Assembly (NCBI RefSeq): GCF_004352915.1
Contig: NZ_SJSY01000059.1
Span: 1-64,000 of the forward strand
Length of the DNA: 64,000 nt
Reading direction: 5' to 3'
Origin: Flavobacterium zhairuonense
GTDB lineage: Bacteria; Bacteroidota; Bacteroidia; Flavobacteriales; Flavobacteriaceae
The notes under the pieces are model-generated. The model was not told where the DNA came from and ran no database searches. It worked only from the letters and a program-made list of their open reading frames with translations. This document shows positions 1 through 9,015 of this stretch, piece by piece; position 1 is the first letter of the stretch; each line of letters begins with the position of its first letter. The position numbers and the translations under genes are program-made.

Positions 1-1175
1 CGAAGCGTCACAATTATCTGTAACTGAAATTAGGTTTCTATAATCTGGAATTGTGCTGTTGCAAGCCAAAGTTTGATTTCCAATACAAGTAATTATTGGC
101 TTTGTAACATCCGCGGAAGCGTTGACTATAAAACTGCAATCCGAATAATTTCCTGAGGCATCTGTTGCTGTAATTGTTATTGACATTCCATCAACAAAGG
201 CGGTTCCTGCAACTGGATTTTGAACTAAAATTGGAGAAGCGTCACAATTATCTGTAACTGAAATTAAATTTCTATAATCTGGAATTGTAGCGTTGCAAGC
301 CAAAGTCTGATTTCCAATACAAGTCATTACTGGTTTTGTAACATCCGCGGAAGCGTTGATTATAAAACTGCAATCCGAATAATTTCCTGAGGCATCTGTT
401 GCTGTAATTGTTATTGACATTCCGTCAACAAAAGCAGTTCCTGCAACTGGATTTTGAGTCAGAATTGGCGAAGCATCGCAATTATCTGTAACTGAAACTA
501 AATTTCTATAATCTGGAATTGTAGCGTTGCAAGCCAAGGTTTGGTTTCCAATACAAGTCATTACTGGTTTTGTAACATCCGCGGAAGCACTAATTATAAA
601 ACTGCAATCTGCATAATTTCCTGAAACGTCTGTTGCTGTAATTGTTATTGACATTCCATCAACAAAGGCGGTTCCTGCAACTGGATTTTGAGTCAGAGTT
701 GGCGAAGCATCGCAATTATCTGTAACTGAAATTAAATTTCTATAATCTGGAATTATAACGTTGCAAGCCAAGGTTTGGTTTCCAATGCAAGTAATTACCG
801 GTTTTGTAACATCTGCGGAAGCGTTGACTATAAAACTGCAATCCGAATAATTTCCTGAGGCGTCTGTTGCTGTAATTTTTATCGACATGCCATCAACAAA
901 GGCGGTTCCTGCAACTGGATTTTGAGCTAAAACTGGCGAAGTATCACAATTATCTGTAACTGAAATTAGGTTTCTATAATCTGGAATTGTGCTGTTGCAT
1001 GCTAACATTTGGTTTCCGATGCAAGTGATTACCGGTTTTGTAACATCTGCGGAAGCATTAATTATAAAACTGCAATCGGCATAATTTCCTGAAACGTCTG
1101 TTGCTCTAATTGTAACTGTCATTCCTGACGTAAAAGCCGTTCCCGGTGCAGGATTTTGTGTATAAACAATTGTTC
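1..1175. repeat. Five near-identical 234-bp tandem repeats (HYR units)
   Basis: The same block begins at about 5, 239, 473, 707 and 941, with exact 234-bp spacing. A diverged sixth unit starts near 1175. Each encodes one 78-residue HYR-like domain of the giant minus-strand protein. The period is a multiple of three, so copy-number change by recombination keeps the frame. Near identity points to recent duplication or gene conversion. Confidence 0.9.
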
Positions 1176-4100
1176 CTGAACAGTTATCAGTCGCCGTTAC
1201 GGAACTTCTGTAATCTGGCAAAACACTTCCGCAAGCCAAAGTTTTATTTCCTGTACAAGTAATTACCGGTTTTGTAACATCTGGCGTCGCGTTATGAATA
1301 ATAAAATCACAAAAAGATGAATTTCCAGATTCGTCTGTATATTTGATGTGAACTGGCATTCCGTCATAAAAAGGCGTTCCGTCAGCCGGTGTCATTTCAT
1401 AGTGAACCGTTTCACTGCAATTGTCGGCAAGATTCATCATTGGATCAATTGCATAATTTGGTGTTACATCTCCGCAATTTAAAGTCACGTTTGTTGGACA
1501 AATAAATGTTGGCGGTTGATTGTCTGCACCAGAAGCGGTTAATGTAATACTGCAATGGCTTTCGTTTCCGGCATCATCTTTTGCAGTAAAATTGATTTGC
1601 ATTCCGTCGAAGAAAGTCGAACCTGCGCCCGGAAATTGAGTAACATCAATACTTGTATCAGTATCATCTGAAACAATAAGCTGATTCAAATAATTTGGAA
1701 CCATAGAACCACAAGCCAATTGTTGATCTCCAGGACAAGTTATGCTCGGTGGCAAAATGTCGGTACCAGCAGAAATAGTAAAAGTGCAGGTTTGAAAATT
1801 TGTTTTGGCGTCAGTTGCTTTTAAAGTTATCGTTTGTAGTCCTCCTGTATAAATAGTTCCCGGAAGCGGCGTTTGTTCAATTAAAGGATTTGTATCGCAA
1901 TTATCCGTTACGGTTATTGCAGTTTTGTAATCCGGAATTGCATCGCCAATATTTAAATTTTGATTTATTGGACAATTTGTAATTATTGGTTTTTCATTAT
2001 CCTCGATTTTTTTCCCAAAAAGTACATAGGCGAAGCCCGGCAGATTATTTGGTACAATAGTATATCGCGCCAATTTAGTTCCAACAATTACATCATCAAT
2101 TCCGTCGTGATTCACATCTCCGGCATAATTCATATCGTCAGGATATGAATACGGCACGTACATTCTTATATAATCTTTTGTTGTAAAAGCACTTACGTTA
2201 ACAGTCGCAGTCCAAGTGCTTTTTCCATAATAAATGGCAACACTGTTATTTGATCGTACCAAATAATCATCGAAACCATCGTTATTGAAATCGCCTCCAC
2301 CAGAAAAAACATCACTAGCACTAGTATTCAGGAATTTAAATCCGTTTGTTCCGTTAAGATCTTTTAAATCAATTAAAGCCGGAAAAGAATTTTTGCCAAA
2401 CAATATATAATCTCCATTGATTGCCATATCGTTTAATCCGTCGCCATTGATATCGCCTGCTTTTTTAATTCCGATGCTTTCAGACAAAGGCGAAACCGAA
2501 TTTTCGATTGCAAAACCATTTGTCCCGTTTAAACTCAGTGTATTTAAAACTGCAGGAAAATTAGACGAACGTCCAAAAACTACAAACTTTCTAATTTCGG
2601 CCGAATCATCTCCGGTTCCAATTCCGATATCCTGAATTCCGTCGCCATTTACATCGCCAAGACCCGAAATCATTCGTCCTACTTTCCCTTGAACAATATC
2701 TCCTTGAATTATAAATCCGTTAGTTCCGTTAATTTGATTGGTTCGTAATACAGCTGGGAAAGGCGAATGTGAGCCGTAAACTACAAAAACATTTCCGGTA
2801 GTTGTTCCGTAGCCGTTGTCAATTGTTGCCAGGTCATCAATACCATCGCCGTTAATGTCTCCTACATTTGTGACATCAATCCCAATTGCCGAATAACCGT
2901 TTACACCAATTAACGCAAAACCGTTTGTTCCATTTAATGATGACAAAAGAATTTCTGAAGGAAAACCAGATGCTTTTCCAAAAACAACGTAAACATGTCC
3001 AATTTCATTTCCGTATGTAGTATGCCTGTACGGATCACTAATCATAAAATCACCAATTCCGTCGCCATTGATATCTCCTGCGGCACCAACATCATAACCC
3101 GTAACAGGAAAATTAGTTTGTGGCAAATCGTTGGTGATTTTAAAGCCATTTGTTCCATTCAACAAAGCCAAATCAATGTTTGGCGGAAAACCAGAAGCTG
3201 TTCCATAAACTACATAACCTGCGCCGTTTATTGTTCTGTAAATATTATTATATGGACCACTTGCCGACTGATATTCGCCAGGAGCGCCAATTATAAAATC
3301 GGTGATTCCATCGCCATTTACATCACCAGCTGTATTTACGCTTGCGCCTGCAAGTCCTGAGGATTTTTCTCCATAAACAGAAAAGCCTAATGTACCATTT
3401 AAATCTGCTGTACTCAAATAAGCCGTTTTACAATCAAATACGGGAGTATTGGTTTTAAGCTTTACTAAGAAAGTACAGGAACTTACATTTCCTGATTCAT
3501 CTTTAACCGTAATCGTTACATTCGTATTTGCCGTAAAAAGTGTTCCTTCGGGAGGATTTTGAGTAAATACCAAATCATTTACATCTGTACAATTATCTGA
3601 AATAGTACCTAAAAAATGAACATAATTTGGCAATGTAGCATTTGCATACAATTCCATTCCGGTAGGGCAATTTATTACAGGCAGAACGGCATCTTTACGA
3701 TCAAATTTTTCTCCATAAAAAACATATGCGTTTCCTTTGATGTTGAAAGTAGCACTCATTCCGATGGAACCTATAACAAAATCATTCGTTCCATCGGCAT
3801 TGAAATCGCCTAGACCGCTGGCATCGGCACCAAAAACATAAAAGGAGTAATAGTTCTCGTCATTAAAAACCTGATAGCCTTTTGCGTCTACAATTTCATT
3901 ATCGCCAATAATGCCTGCCGCGGTTGTTCCCCCAAAAACAACATATGCGGCACCATTATTCGCTCTTCCGCCTTTTTTGGCGGTTATTATAATATCATTT
4001 TTTCCATCCTTATTTATATCTCTAACTGAATTTACTTTGTATCCAAAATTCTCATTAGCTACTTTTCCTTGAAAAATTACTGCATTAGATGCATTTAACG

Positions 4101-5256
4101 AACTGTTAGAAAAAGTAGATGCAAACGGAGTATTTTTTCCAAAAAGCACAAAAGCCTCCCCTGCTTGCGAAATTCCATTCACGGTTTTGCCATATCCACC
4201 TATCAATACATCATCAATACCATCAGAATTAAAATCTTTAACGCCTGCAACCGAAGCTCCTAAATAATTATAATTTCCTGTTCCAGTAATTACAAAACCT
4301 TCGGTAGCGCCCATTGTATCCAAACTATATAAAGCGGCATAAGGTGTACTTTTCCCAAACCAGACTACCGCTCTTCCATTATTTGTAAAACCGCCATCGC
4401 TAAAACTAGGAAGTCCAAAAACCAAGTCGTCTATTCCATCGTTATTAATATCGCCAGCGTTACGTCCGACAACATTCGGGCCTAAAAAAGTAATATGATA
4501 ACCATTAATAATAAATCCATTAGCCCCATTTAAGGCCATTGTATTCAAATTTGTGAGTCCGCTTTTTCCAAAAACGATTACATAGTGAACATAAAATCCG
4601 CCATCAATAGTCAAAAGCACATCGTTGATTCCATCATGATTTAAATCGCCAGCATTGCTTAGATCAACAATATCTGTGTATGTAGAAGAATCAACAAAAA
4701 ATGCGGCGCTATTTGAAGTATTTAAATCAGTTCTATTATAAACCGGTAAAAATGGCGAAGAAGATCCGTAAAAAACAAATGCTGTAGCCTGATTTCCAAA
4801 TTCACTTCCAATAATAACATCATCAATTCCGTCATTATTTAAATCGCCTGCATCACTTATTACAGCACCTAATCGCTCATTTGCCACAACGCCTCTTATT
4901 ACAAATCCGTTTGTACCATTAAGCGTTGTTACATCAAAAGTGCTGATGGAAAGTCCAGCTTTTCCAAAAATAATGTAGATTTCCCCAACGTTCGCATTTC
5001 CGCCAAAATCTACATTTGGAGCACCAATCATTAAATCCTCAATTCCATCGTTATTGATATCTCCAGCGCTTTTTACGCTTTTACCAAAATCATCTGCTCC
5101 AGCTTTTCCTTCTGCAGAGAAACCATTAAATCCGTTTAAACTTGATTTGGGAATTTGCGGACAGCCATTCTGACCATAAGAAAACAATATTCCCGAAAAG
5201 AAAATTATGCTAAAAAACTTTAGTGTTTTATTGAAAACAATTGTGTGATTTTTCAT
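1..5256 (-). CDS. Giant secreted FG-GAP/HYR repeat protein (3' end beyond window)
   Basis: The reading frame is open from an ATG at 5256 to the window edge: 1752 codons, no stop. The start is followed by a signal peptide ending near FSYGQ (residue about 29). Domain order, read by translation: FG-GAP/integrin-alpha-like repeats with recurring GDINNDGIDD-type calcium motifs (residues about 35-520); one HYR-like segment (about 520-605); a second FG-GAP block (about 610-1085); then about nine HYR-like units to the edge. HYR units show DNCD, ATDASGN and paired Cys. The last five units are nearly identical with a 234-bp (78-residue) period. FG-GAP and HYR modules are typical of secreted adhesion proteins. 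I infer a cell-surface or secreted role. A T9SS sorting tail would be expected outside the window but is not seen. No enzymatic domain is visible. Confidence 0.85.
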   Translation of the reverse strand, partial: MKNHTIVFNKTLKFFSIIFFSGILFSYGQNGCPQIPKSSLNGFNGFSAEGKAGADDFGKSVKSAGDINNDGIEDLMIGAPNVDFGGNANVGEIYIIFGKAGLSISTFDVTTLNGTNGFVIRGVVANERLGAVISDAGDLNNDGIDDVIIGSEFGNQATAFVFYGSSSPFLPVYNRTDLNTSNSAAFFVDSSTYTDIVDLSNAGDLNHDGINDVLLTIDGGFYVHYVIVFGKSGLTNLNTMALNGANGFIINGYHITFLGPNVVGRNAGDINNDGIDDLVFGLPSFSDGGFTNNGRAVVWFGKSTPYAALYSLDTMGATEGFVITGTGNYNYLGASVAGVKDFNSDGIDDVLIGGYGKTVNGISQAGEAFVLFGKNTPFASTFSNSSLNASNAVIFQGKVANENFGYKVNSVRDINKDGKNDIIITAKKGGRANNGAAYVVFGGTTAAGIIGDNEIVDAKGYQVFNDENYYSFYVFGADASGLGDFNADGTNDFVIGSIGMSATFNIKGNAYVFYGEKFDRKDAVLPVINCPTGMELYANATLPNYVHFLGTISDNCTDVNDLVFTQNPPEGTLFTANTNVTITVKDESGNVSSCTFLVKLKTNTPVFDCKTAYLSTADLNGTLGFSVYGEKSSGLAGASVNTAGDVNGDGITDFIIGAPGEYQSASGPYNNIYRTINGAGYVVYGTASGFPPNIDLALLNGTNGFKITNDLPQTNFPVTGYDVGAAGDINGDGIGDFMISDPYRHTTYGNEIGHVYVVFGKASGFPSEILLSSLNGTNGFALIGVNGYSAIGIDVTNVGDINGDGIDDLATIDNGYGTTTGNVFVVYGSHSPFPAVLRTNQINGTNGFIIQGDIVQGKVGRMISGLGDVNGDGIQDIGIGTGDDSAEIRKFVVFGRSSNFPAVLNTLSLNGTNGFAIENSVSPLSESIGIKKAGDINGDGLNDMAINGDYILFGKNSFPALIDLKDLNGTNGFKFLNTSASDVFSGGGDFNNDGFDDYLVRSNNSVAIYYGKSTWTATVNVSAFTTKDYIRMYVPYSYPDDMNYAGDVNHDGIDDVIVGTKLARYTIVPNNLPGFAYVLFGKKIEDNEKPIITNCPINQNLNIGDAIPDYKTAITVTDNCDTNPLIEQTPLPGTIYTGGLQTITLKATDAKTNFQTCTFTISAGTDILPPSITCPGDQQLACGSMVPNYLNQLIVSDDTDTSIDVTQFPGAGSTFFDGMQINFTAKDDAGNESHCSITLTASGADNQPPTFICPTNVTLNCGDVTPNYAIDPMMNLADNCSETVHYEMTPADGTPFYDGMPVHIKYTDESGNSSFCDFIIHNATPDVTKPVITCTGNKTLACGSVLPDYRSSVTATDNCSGTIVYTQNPAPGTAFTSGMTVTIRATDVSGNYADCSFIINASADVTKPVITCIGNQMLACNSTIPDYRNLISVTDNCDTSPVLAQNPVAGTAFVDGMSIKITATDASGNYSDCSFIVNASADVTKPVITCIGNQTLACNVIIPDYRNLISVTDNCDASPTLTQNPVAGTAFVDGMSITITATDVSGNYADCSFIISASADVTKPVMTCIGNQTLACNATIPDYRNLVSVTDNCDASPILTQNPVAGTAFVDGMSITITATDASGNYSDCSFIINASADVTKPVMTCIGNQTLACNATIPDYRNLISVTDNCDASPILVQNPVAGTAFVDGMSITITATDASGNYSDCSFIVNASADVTKPIITCIGNQTLACNSTIPDYRNLISVTDNCDAS

Positions 5257-5292
5257 TCTCCTGCTATATGTTTTACCTCTTTTCATAAAGGG

Positions 5293-5338
5293 CAAAACTA
5301 TAATTCGGATCAATTTTACACATCACTATAAATAGTGA
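5293..5338 (-). promoter_or_regulatory. Candidate promoter -7 box and upstream palindrome
   Basis: On the minus strand TAGTTTTG (5300 to 5293) fits the Bacteroidetes -7 consensus TAnnTTTG, 37 bp upstream of the giant gene's start. An inverted repeat TCACTAT-AA-ATAGTGA (5323-5338) lies upstream, about where an activator dimer would sit. No TTG -33 element is found at the right spacing, which would fit an activator-dependent promoter. This is inference from motifs only. Confidence 0.35.
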
Positions 5339-5493
5339 TTTTTGGTTTTTGAAATTTTTACGGCTTTTCCATTTTTTAGAAACTGTTGCCAACTGTTAAT
5401 TATGCAGCTCTAAATACATTTTATGTAAGAGCTTCCTCTTGTTTCGTTGGTAAATTTGTAAAAACACAACTTTTAACTTTAAAAGGAAACGTT

Positions 5494-5973
5494 ATGGAAA
5501 AGTATCACAACCCCGATTACAATCAGCACGATCCTGATTTTATCGAACAAAATATTATCGTGAATGGCTCTTTTAATGAAGATGAATTCAGACAAGATTT
5601 AAGAGAACAAAATACTCATGAATTTAGCGAAAGTGATCCTGACTATATTGATCAAAACACTTTGGTTGACCATGATAATTATGCACGAGATGAAGATCCG
5701 TATCAATATCAGGAAGAATTTATAGAAGATATGAAACATCTTCCGACAGGTTTTGAAAAAAACACCAATATTCGATCTGAAAATATTCCGAATCAAGAAC
5801 GAATTGTAAATGAAGATGATGCGATTACAAATGATGATCGAAAAAATGATTTTGATGACGATTATGATCCCGATTTAGATTTAGAAAAGGACAGCGACTT
5901 AGATGACGACGACACAAAAGATATGGATGATTTTGATGCCGAGCATTATCCTGAAAATCATCCGAGAGCATAA
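5494..5973 (+). CDS. Highly acidic hypothetical protein
   Basis: A 159-residue soluble protein rich in Asp, Glu, Asn and Gln. I chose the ATG at 5494 because AAAAGGAAA lies just upstream and the acidic coding character begins there; an upstream ATG at 5386 would add a Cys/Phe-rich extension that looks non-coding. It has no signal peptide or membrane segment. A motif is duplicated: DPDFIEQNIIV near residue 13 and DPDYIDQNTLV near residue 48. The C-terminal third is almost pure Asp/Glu clusters. It lies 4 bp before the next gene, so the two are probably co-transcribed. I do not recognise the family. The acidity could mean cation or protein binding, but no function can be assigned. Confidence 0.7.
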   Translation: MEKYHNPDYNQHDPDFIEQNIIVNGSFNEDEFRQDLREQNTHEFSESDPDYIDQNTLVDHDNYARDEDPYQYQEEFIEDMKHLPTGFEKNTNIRSENIPNQERIVNEDDAITNDDRKNDFDDDYDPDLDLEKDSDLDDDDTKDMDDFDAEHYPENHPRA

Positions 5974-5977
5974 TTAA

Positions 5978-6382
5978 ATGATCATGGAGCTGACCACTCA
6001 AATTATCTGGCTTTTTGCTTTAGCTGTTCCAATTGCTTGTATCAGTTGGACTGTGACGCATGAAGAAATCTTTAAAGAACCGAGAGAATGGTGTGTCAGA
6101 CATTCGAAAAATGACAAGACAATTTTGTCAAGAAAAGCATTTTATCTTTTTACTTGCGAATATTGTTTCAGTCATTATGTCACAATTGCCTTTTTAGTGC
6201 TTTGCGATTATAAACTTTTGTTAAATGACTGGCGCGGTTACATTTTGGCAGGATTCTCGCTGGTTTTTATGGCAAATGTTTATATGAGCCTTTTTGCTTT
6301 ATTAAGACAAGCAATAAAAAAAGAAAAAGTAGAAATAGAAAAAATTGAGAACGAGGCAGAAAATGAAAAGCTGTCCAATTAA
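5978..6382 (+). CDS. Small membrane protein with CxxC-xxH motif
   Basis: A 134-residue protein with an N-terminal hydrophobic helix (about 8-25) and two more central helices (about 60-75 and 85-108), ending in a charged Lys/Glu coiled tail. Between the helices is TCEYCFSHYV. This CxxCxxxH arrangement recalls the DUF1360-type small membrane proteins, but I cannot confirm membership. It starts 4 bp after the acidic protein and is followed 35 bp later by another small hydrophobic protein, so the three look like one operon. A second in-frame ATG at 5984 is an alternative start. Function unknown. Metal binding by the Cys/His cluster is only a possibility. Confidence 0.65.
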   Translation: MIMELTTQIIWLFALAVPIACISWTVTHEEIFKEPREWCVRHSKNDKTILSRKAFYLFTCEYCFSHYVTIAFLVLCDYKLLLNDWRGYILAGFSLVFMANVYMSLFALLRQAIKKEKVEIEKIENEAENEKLSN

Positions 6383-6417
6383 ATAGAAATAAAGTTTAAC
6401 TAAATATAATTATACGC

Positions 6418-6687
6418 ATGGAAAATTTGAATTTTATAGATCCTTTATTACACGGAATAACGCCTGCTCCGGCTTCAAAATTATCAACAAAGAATTTAGT
6501 TTTAGCGGGACTTGGGGCGCTTTTAGCTGGTGCCGTATTGAAAAAAACAGGGCACAATAAAACAGCTGCAGTGGTAGGAAGTTTAGCATTGCCTCTTTTG
6601 TCGACAGCATGCTACAAACAAATCTCAAAATCATACAAAGCAAAAAAAGAACTTACAGATAGCAGCGGAATTGAATATAATCACTAA
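6418..6687 (+). CDS. Small glycine-zipper-like hypothetical protein
   Basis: An 89-residue protein. A Gly/Ala/Leu-rich stretch (residues about 27-42, LVLAGLGALLAGAVL) and a second hydrophobic stretch (about 50-62) suggest one or two short membrane helices with small-residue packing. The C-terminus is basic, then polar. It is last in the group that starts with the acidic protein at 5494. I do not recognise the family. A heptamer tandem repeat and a strong terminator follow directly. Confidence 0.6.
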   Translation: MENLNFIDPLLHGITPAPASKLSTKNLVLAGLGALLAGAVLKKTGHNKTAAVVGSLALPLLSTACYKQISKSYKAKKELTDSSGIEYNH

Positions 6688-6688
6688 T

Positions 6689-6751
6689 ATTTTAGATTTT
6701 AGATTTTAGATTTTAGATTTTAGATTTTAGATTTTAGATTTTAGATTTTAG
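6689..6751. repeat. Nine tandem copies of heptamer ATTTTAG
   Basis: Nine uninterrupted copies of ATTTTAG, starting 1 bp after the stop codon at 6687. Single or double copies of the same heptamer overlap stop codons at 33911 and 57904. Every copy contains TAG. Copy number is likely to vary by slippage. Confidence 0.9.
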
Positions 6752-6762
6752 ATTTTGTCATA

Positions 6763-6804
6763 AAAAAACAGCTTAAATTTTAATAAAATTTAAGCTGTTT
6801 TTTT
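6763..6804. terminator. Bidirectional rho-independent terminator
   Basis: A 20-bp perfect inverted repeat (6763-6782 against 6784-6803) with A-runs on the left and T-runs on the right. It sits between the plus-strand group ending at 6687 and the minus-strand gene ending at 6853, so it can serve both. Confidence 0.8.
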
Positions 6805-6819
6805 ATTCAATCTTTGCCG

Positions 6820-6852
6820 AATAACTCATAACTTACAACTCATAACTCATAA
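6820..6852. repeat. Degenerate ACTCATA tandem repeat
   Basis: AACTCATAACTTACAACTC and a following ACTCATA form short imperfect direct repeats just beyond the stop codon of the minus-strand gene at 6853. Low-complexity intergenic filler; no function seen. Confidence 0.5.
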
Positions 6853-7227
6853 TCAAGAAAGATTAATATTTCCTTCAACCCAATTCAAGGCTTTGTTGAA
6901 ATTCTCCTTTTTGAATCCGTGGAATTCTCCTGGAACTACAAAATTGAATCCGTTTGTAAATGAAATAATATCTTCTGAATCAGAAATAATTGCAGCTCTA
7001 TTCCATTTTCCTAAATGTTTCAATCCTAGCAATGCATCTTGAAGCCATGCTCCGGCAGTAAAATTTTCGATATCAGTATCTAGAACCAACAAAAAATTAA
7101 TTTCATTAGTTTGTTTTACCAAATGTTCTACCGCTGGAACAACAACGCTTAAAAAATCATCTTTTGTTACTTCTGCCAATGCTCGAAATGCAACAATATT
7201 ATCTGTAGTGTCAATTTGATGTATCAT
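6853..7227 (-). CDS. STAS/SEC14-like domain protein
   Basis: A 124-residue soluble protein that matches, by recall of family shape, the SpoIIAA-like STAS/SEC14 family: an N-terminal strand pair (IVAFRALAEVTKDDF), an FLLVLDTD strand, an amphipathic helix around WLQDALLGLKHL, an AIISDSEDI strand and a C-terminal Phe-Lys-rich helix. These small proteins occur singly in many bacteria. A lipid- or anion-binding role is suspected but unproven. It stands alone between two terminators, 224 bp from the next gene. ATG at 7227 is the only reasonable start. Confidence 0.75.
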   Translation of the reverse strand: MIHQIDTTDNIVAFRALAEVTKDDFLSVVVPAVEHLVKQTNEINFLLVLDTDIENFTAGAWLQDALLGLKHLGKWNRAAIISDSEDIISFTNGFNFVVPGEFHGFKKENFNKALNWVEGNINLS

Positions 7228-7410
7228 GATAGTATTAAATTTTGAATGTTATTTAATGTTGAGATTATACCAATAAAATGCATGCATAAAACTCCAATCA
7301 AAAATACTTCTTGAACCACTTTTAAGTATTATAACATCTCTTTGGAATTTTATAAAATAACGATGTTATATTGCTTTGAATCTGCATTTTACAAATAAGC
7401 TATTTATTAA

Positions 7411-7453
7411 AAAAAAGAAAGCGATAATAAATTCTATTATCGCTTTCTTTTTT
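7411..7453 (-). terminator. Rho-independent terminator
   Basis: A perfect 19-bp inverted repeat (7411-7429 and 7435-7453) with a 5-nt loop and T-rich flanks on both strands. Its right arm overlaps the stop codon of the minus-strand gene at 7452. Confidence 0.85.
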
Positions 7454-7940
7454 ATGCTTTACTAATTTTTGTTTTATCTATTTCGTCAATAAAAGGAATC
7501 TGATCTTGGATTGCTGCTCTTATTGTCACTTGAAGATATTGCTCAATTTGAACAAATTTCGCCGCATTAAGTCCGCCAACTGCTTTTTTAAGCTTTCCAT
7601 AAGTTTTAGATAGCAATTTGTCATAATCGCCAACATTTTTCAAACTTGCCTCTGTAAGCTGAGCAGCTTTAGCATCATCAAGCGTAGCATAATTATTTCC
7701 GTAATCATTTATGATTTGAACTTTTTGTTGTCCCAAAGCTTTTCGAGAAACTTCATATTCGTCATAAATTTTTTGAAACGCAGAAGCTTGTGGCTCAGAC
7801 AAATTCATATACTGTCTCACTAAATCTGCTTTAGACTTTCCATAAATAGATTGTATAACTTCTACATCTTCTTTTAAGCTCGATTGAGCAAATGAATTTG
7901 CAGAGAAAACAAGAAGCGCTAATAAAACTACTTTTTTCAT
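7452..7940 (-). CDS. Secreted helical periplasmic protein
   Basis: A 162-residue protein with a clear signal peptide (MKKVVLLALLVFSANSFAQ). The mature part is almost all helical and rich in Lys, Ala and Gln. The segment LSEPQASAFQKIYDEYE resembles the start of Spy/CpxP-like periplasmic proteins, in which a short LTxxQ-type segment precedes long helices. Membership is not certain. It is transcribed after the outer-membrane barrel gene (38-bp gap), so the two may form a small envelope operon. Probable role: periplasmic chaperone or envelope-stress protein, by inference only. Confidence 0.7.
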   Translation of the reverse strand: MKKVVLLALLVFSANSFAQSSLKEDVEVIQSIYGKSKADLVRQYMNLSEPQASAFQKIYDEYEVSRKALGQQKVQIINDYGNNYATLDDAKAAQLTEASLKNVGDYDKLLSKTYGKLKKAVGGLNAAKFVQIEQYLQVTIRAAIQDQIPFIDEIDKTKISKA

Positions 7941-7978
7941 AATTGAATTTTTAATATTAAAGATGCTTTATCGTGGTT

Positions 7979-8629
7979 TTATTTTTTAAAATCATAACTT
8001 AAAACAGCTCCTAAACCAAATTGGAATGTTGATGCATAATCAGTAACTGCTACTGGACCCCAGTAGTAATCCCAATAGTAGTCATATCCAACAGCAGCCG
8101 ACATGGATTGCAAATAAGCATTGAAATTAACTGAAAATGCTGAATCTGTTTTAACTTTTACACCCGCTTTGATTTCCCATGCAAAATAAGTTCCGCTGCC
8201 ACTTTTTGGTGATTCAAGAATTGCGACACCCGCGCCTGCACCAAGATATGGAAGTGCCTTTTGAGAACTTGACCCAAAATAATACGTATAATCTGCTAAA
8301 ATGTAGTTCATAGCACCTTTATCGTCTCCAGCATTAACTTGCCCGCCAGCAGGAATACCATAACCAGGTATTGGAACTTTAGTATATAAAGGCATATGTG
8401 TATCTAGTCTGTTATATTTTAATTCAATAGATGCATTATCCATTATAAAATATTCAAATCCCGCCCCATATTCAAATCCATCTTCCACACGAGCGTATGA
8501 TGAATCGAATTCTACTTTGTCTGAAAAGGTATAACCTCCGTACAAATTAAGCAAAAATGATCCTTGACCTTGCGCCGACATCGTCAGCGTAAATAAAAAA
8601 ACAACCAATAATAAATGATACTTTTTCAT
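7979..8629 (-). CDS. Outer-membrane beta-barrel protein
   Basis: A 216-residue protein with signal peptide (cleavage near TMSAQG) followed by alternating aromatic/polar strands typical of small 8-strand barrels: LNLYGGYTFSDKVEF, FEYGAGFEYFIMDNASIEL, YTYYFGSSSQKALPYLGAG, and a final strand ending SYDFKK. The size and the ALPYLGAGAG segment resemble OmpW/OmpX-like or outer_membrane_beta-barrel family proteins. No enzymatic motif. Likely an outer-membrane porin or structural barrel. It precedes the helical periplasmic protein on the same strand. Confidence 0.8.
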   Translation of the reverse strand: MKKYHLLLVVFLFTLTMSAQGQGSFLLNLYGGYTFSDKVEFDSSYARVEDGFEYGAGFEYFIMDNASIELKYNRLDTHMPLYTKVPIPGYGIPAGGQVNAGDDKGAMNYILADYTYYFGSSSQKALPYLGAGAGVAILESPKSGSGTYFAWEIKAGVKVKTDSAFSVNFNAYLQSMSAAVGYDYYWDYYWGPVAVTDYASTFQFGLGAVLSYDFKK

Positions 8630-8823
8630 GACTTTGATTTTTTAAATTAGTTTGTTAATTCGGTTTCTTTCTAATTTCTTACAATAAATAAGAAAAATTG
8701 AGTTTGCTTTTTTCTTCAACCATTCACTTTTCTTAATTTACTATCAGCATAGAATTATTATTTTTTTGATTGAGATCAAAATTATCCAAATTGATAACCG
8801 GTACCTGTTAATTAAGAGCTCAT

Positions 8824-8853
8824 ATTGGTTTCAAATTATAATTTGAAACCAAT
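8824..8853. repeat. Perfect 30-bp palindrome
   Basis: The 30 bases from 8824 to 8853 are identical to their reverse complement (arm ATTGGTTTCAAATTA). It lies in the 386-bp space between the barrel gene (-) and the metallo-hydrolase gene (+), about 60 bp upstream of the candidate promoter of the latter. Possible operator or short hairpin; it lacks a T-tract of terminator length. Confidence 0.6.
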
Positions 8854-8913
8854 AAAATAGCAAAAACCTAAAAAACGCTACCAGTTTTTTCTTAACAAAA
8901 AACATTTACTTTA

Positions 8914-8942
8914 TTGATTTCCATATATTTACAATAATTTTA
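8914..8942 (+). promoter_or_regulatory. Candidate promoter of the metallo-hydrolase
   Basis: TTG at 8914-8916, an 18-bp spacer, then TAATTTTA at 8935-8942 (7 of 8 to TAnnTTTG). Spacing fits the Flavobacterium/Bacteroides housekeeping promoter. The transcribed leader would start at or in the A16 tract that follows. Confidence 0.45.
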
Positions 8943-8944
8943 TC

Positions 8945-8960
8945 AAAAAAAAAAAAAAAA
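8945..8960 (+). repeat. A16 homopolymer tract in leader
   Basis: Sixteen consecutive A residues immediately downstream of the candidate -7 box and 55 bp before the start codon at 9016. Such a tract is prone to slippage and to reiterative transcription at initiation. Confidence 0.85.
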
Positions 8961-9015
8961 TTAGTAAGCTATTATTTAATAAAGTAAAACAACTAAAACT
9001 TAATCCGAAATTATT

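Noticed and set aside
1..1175. CRISPR-like regular repeats at the left edge
   Set aside because: The 234-bp period is continuous coding sequence for HYR domains, with no spacer/short-repeat structure.
1960..3813. Short plus-strand ORFs opposite the giant gene
   Set aside because: They lie antisense to a continuous, well-supported FG-GAP/HYR reading frame and have no family features.
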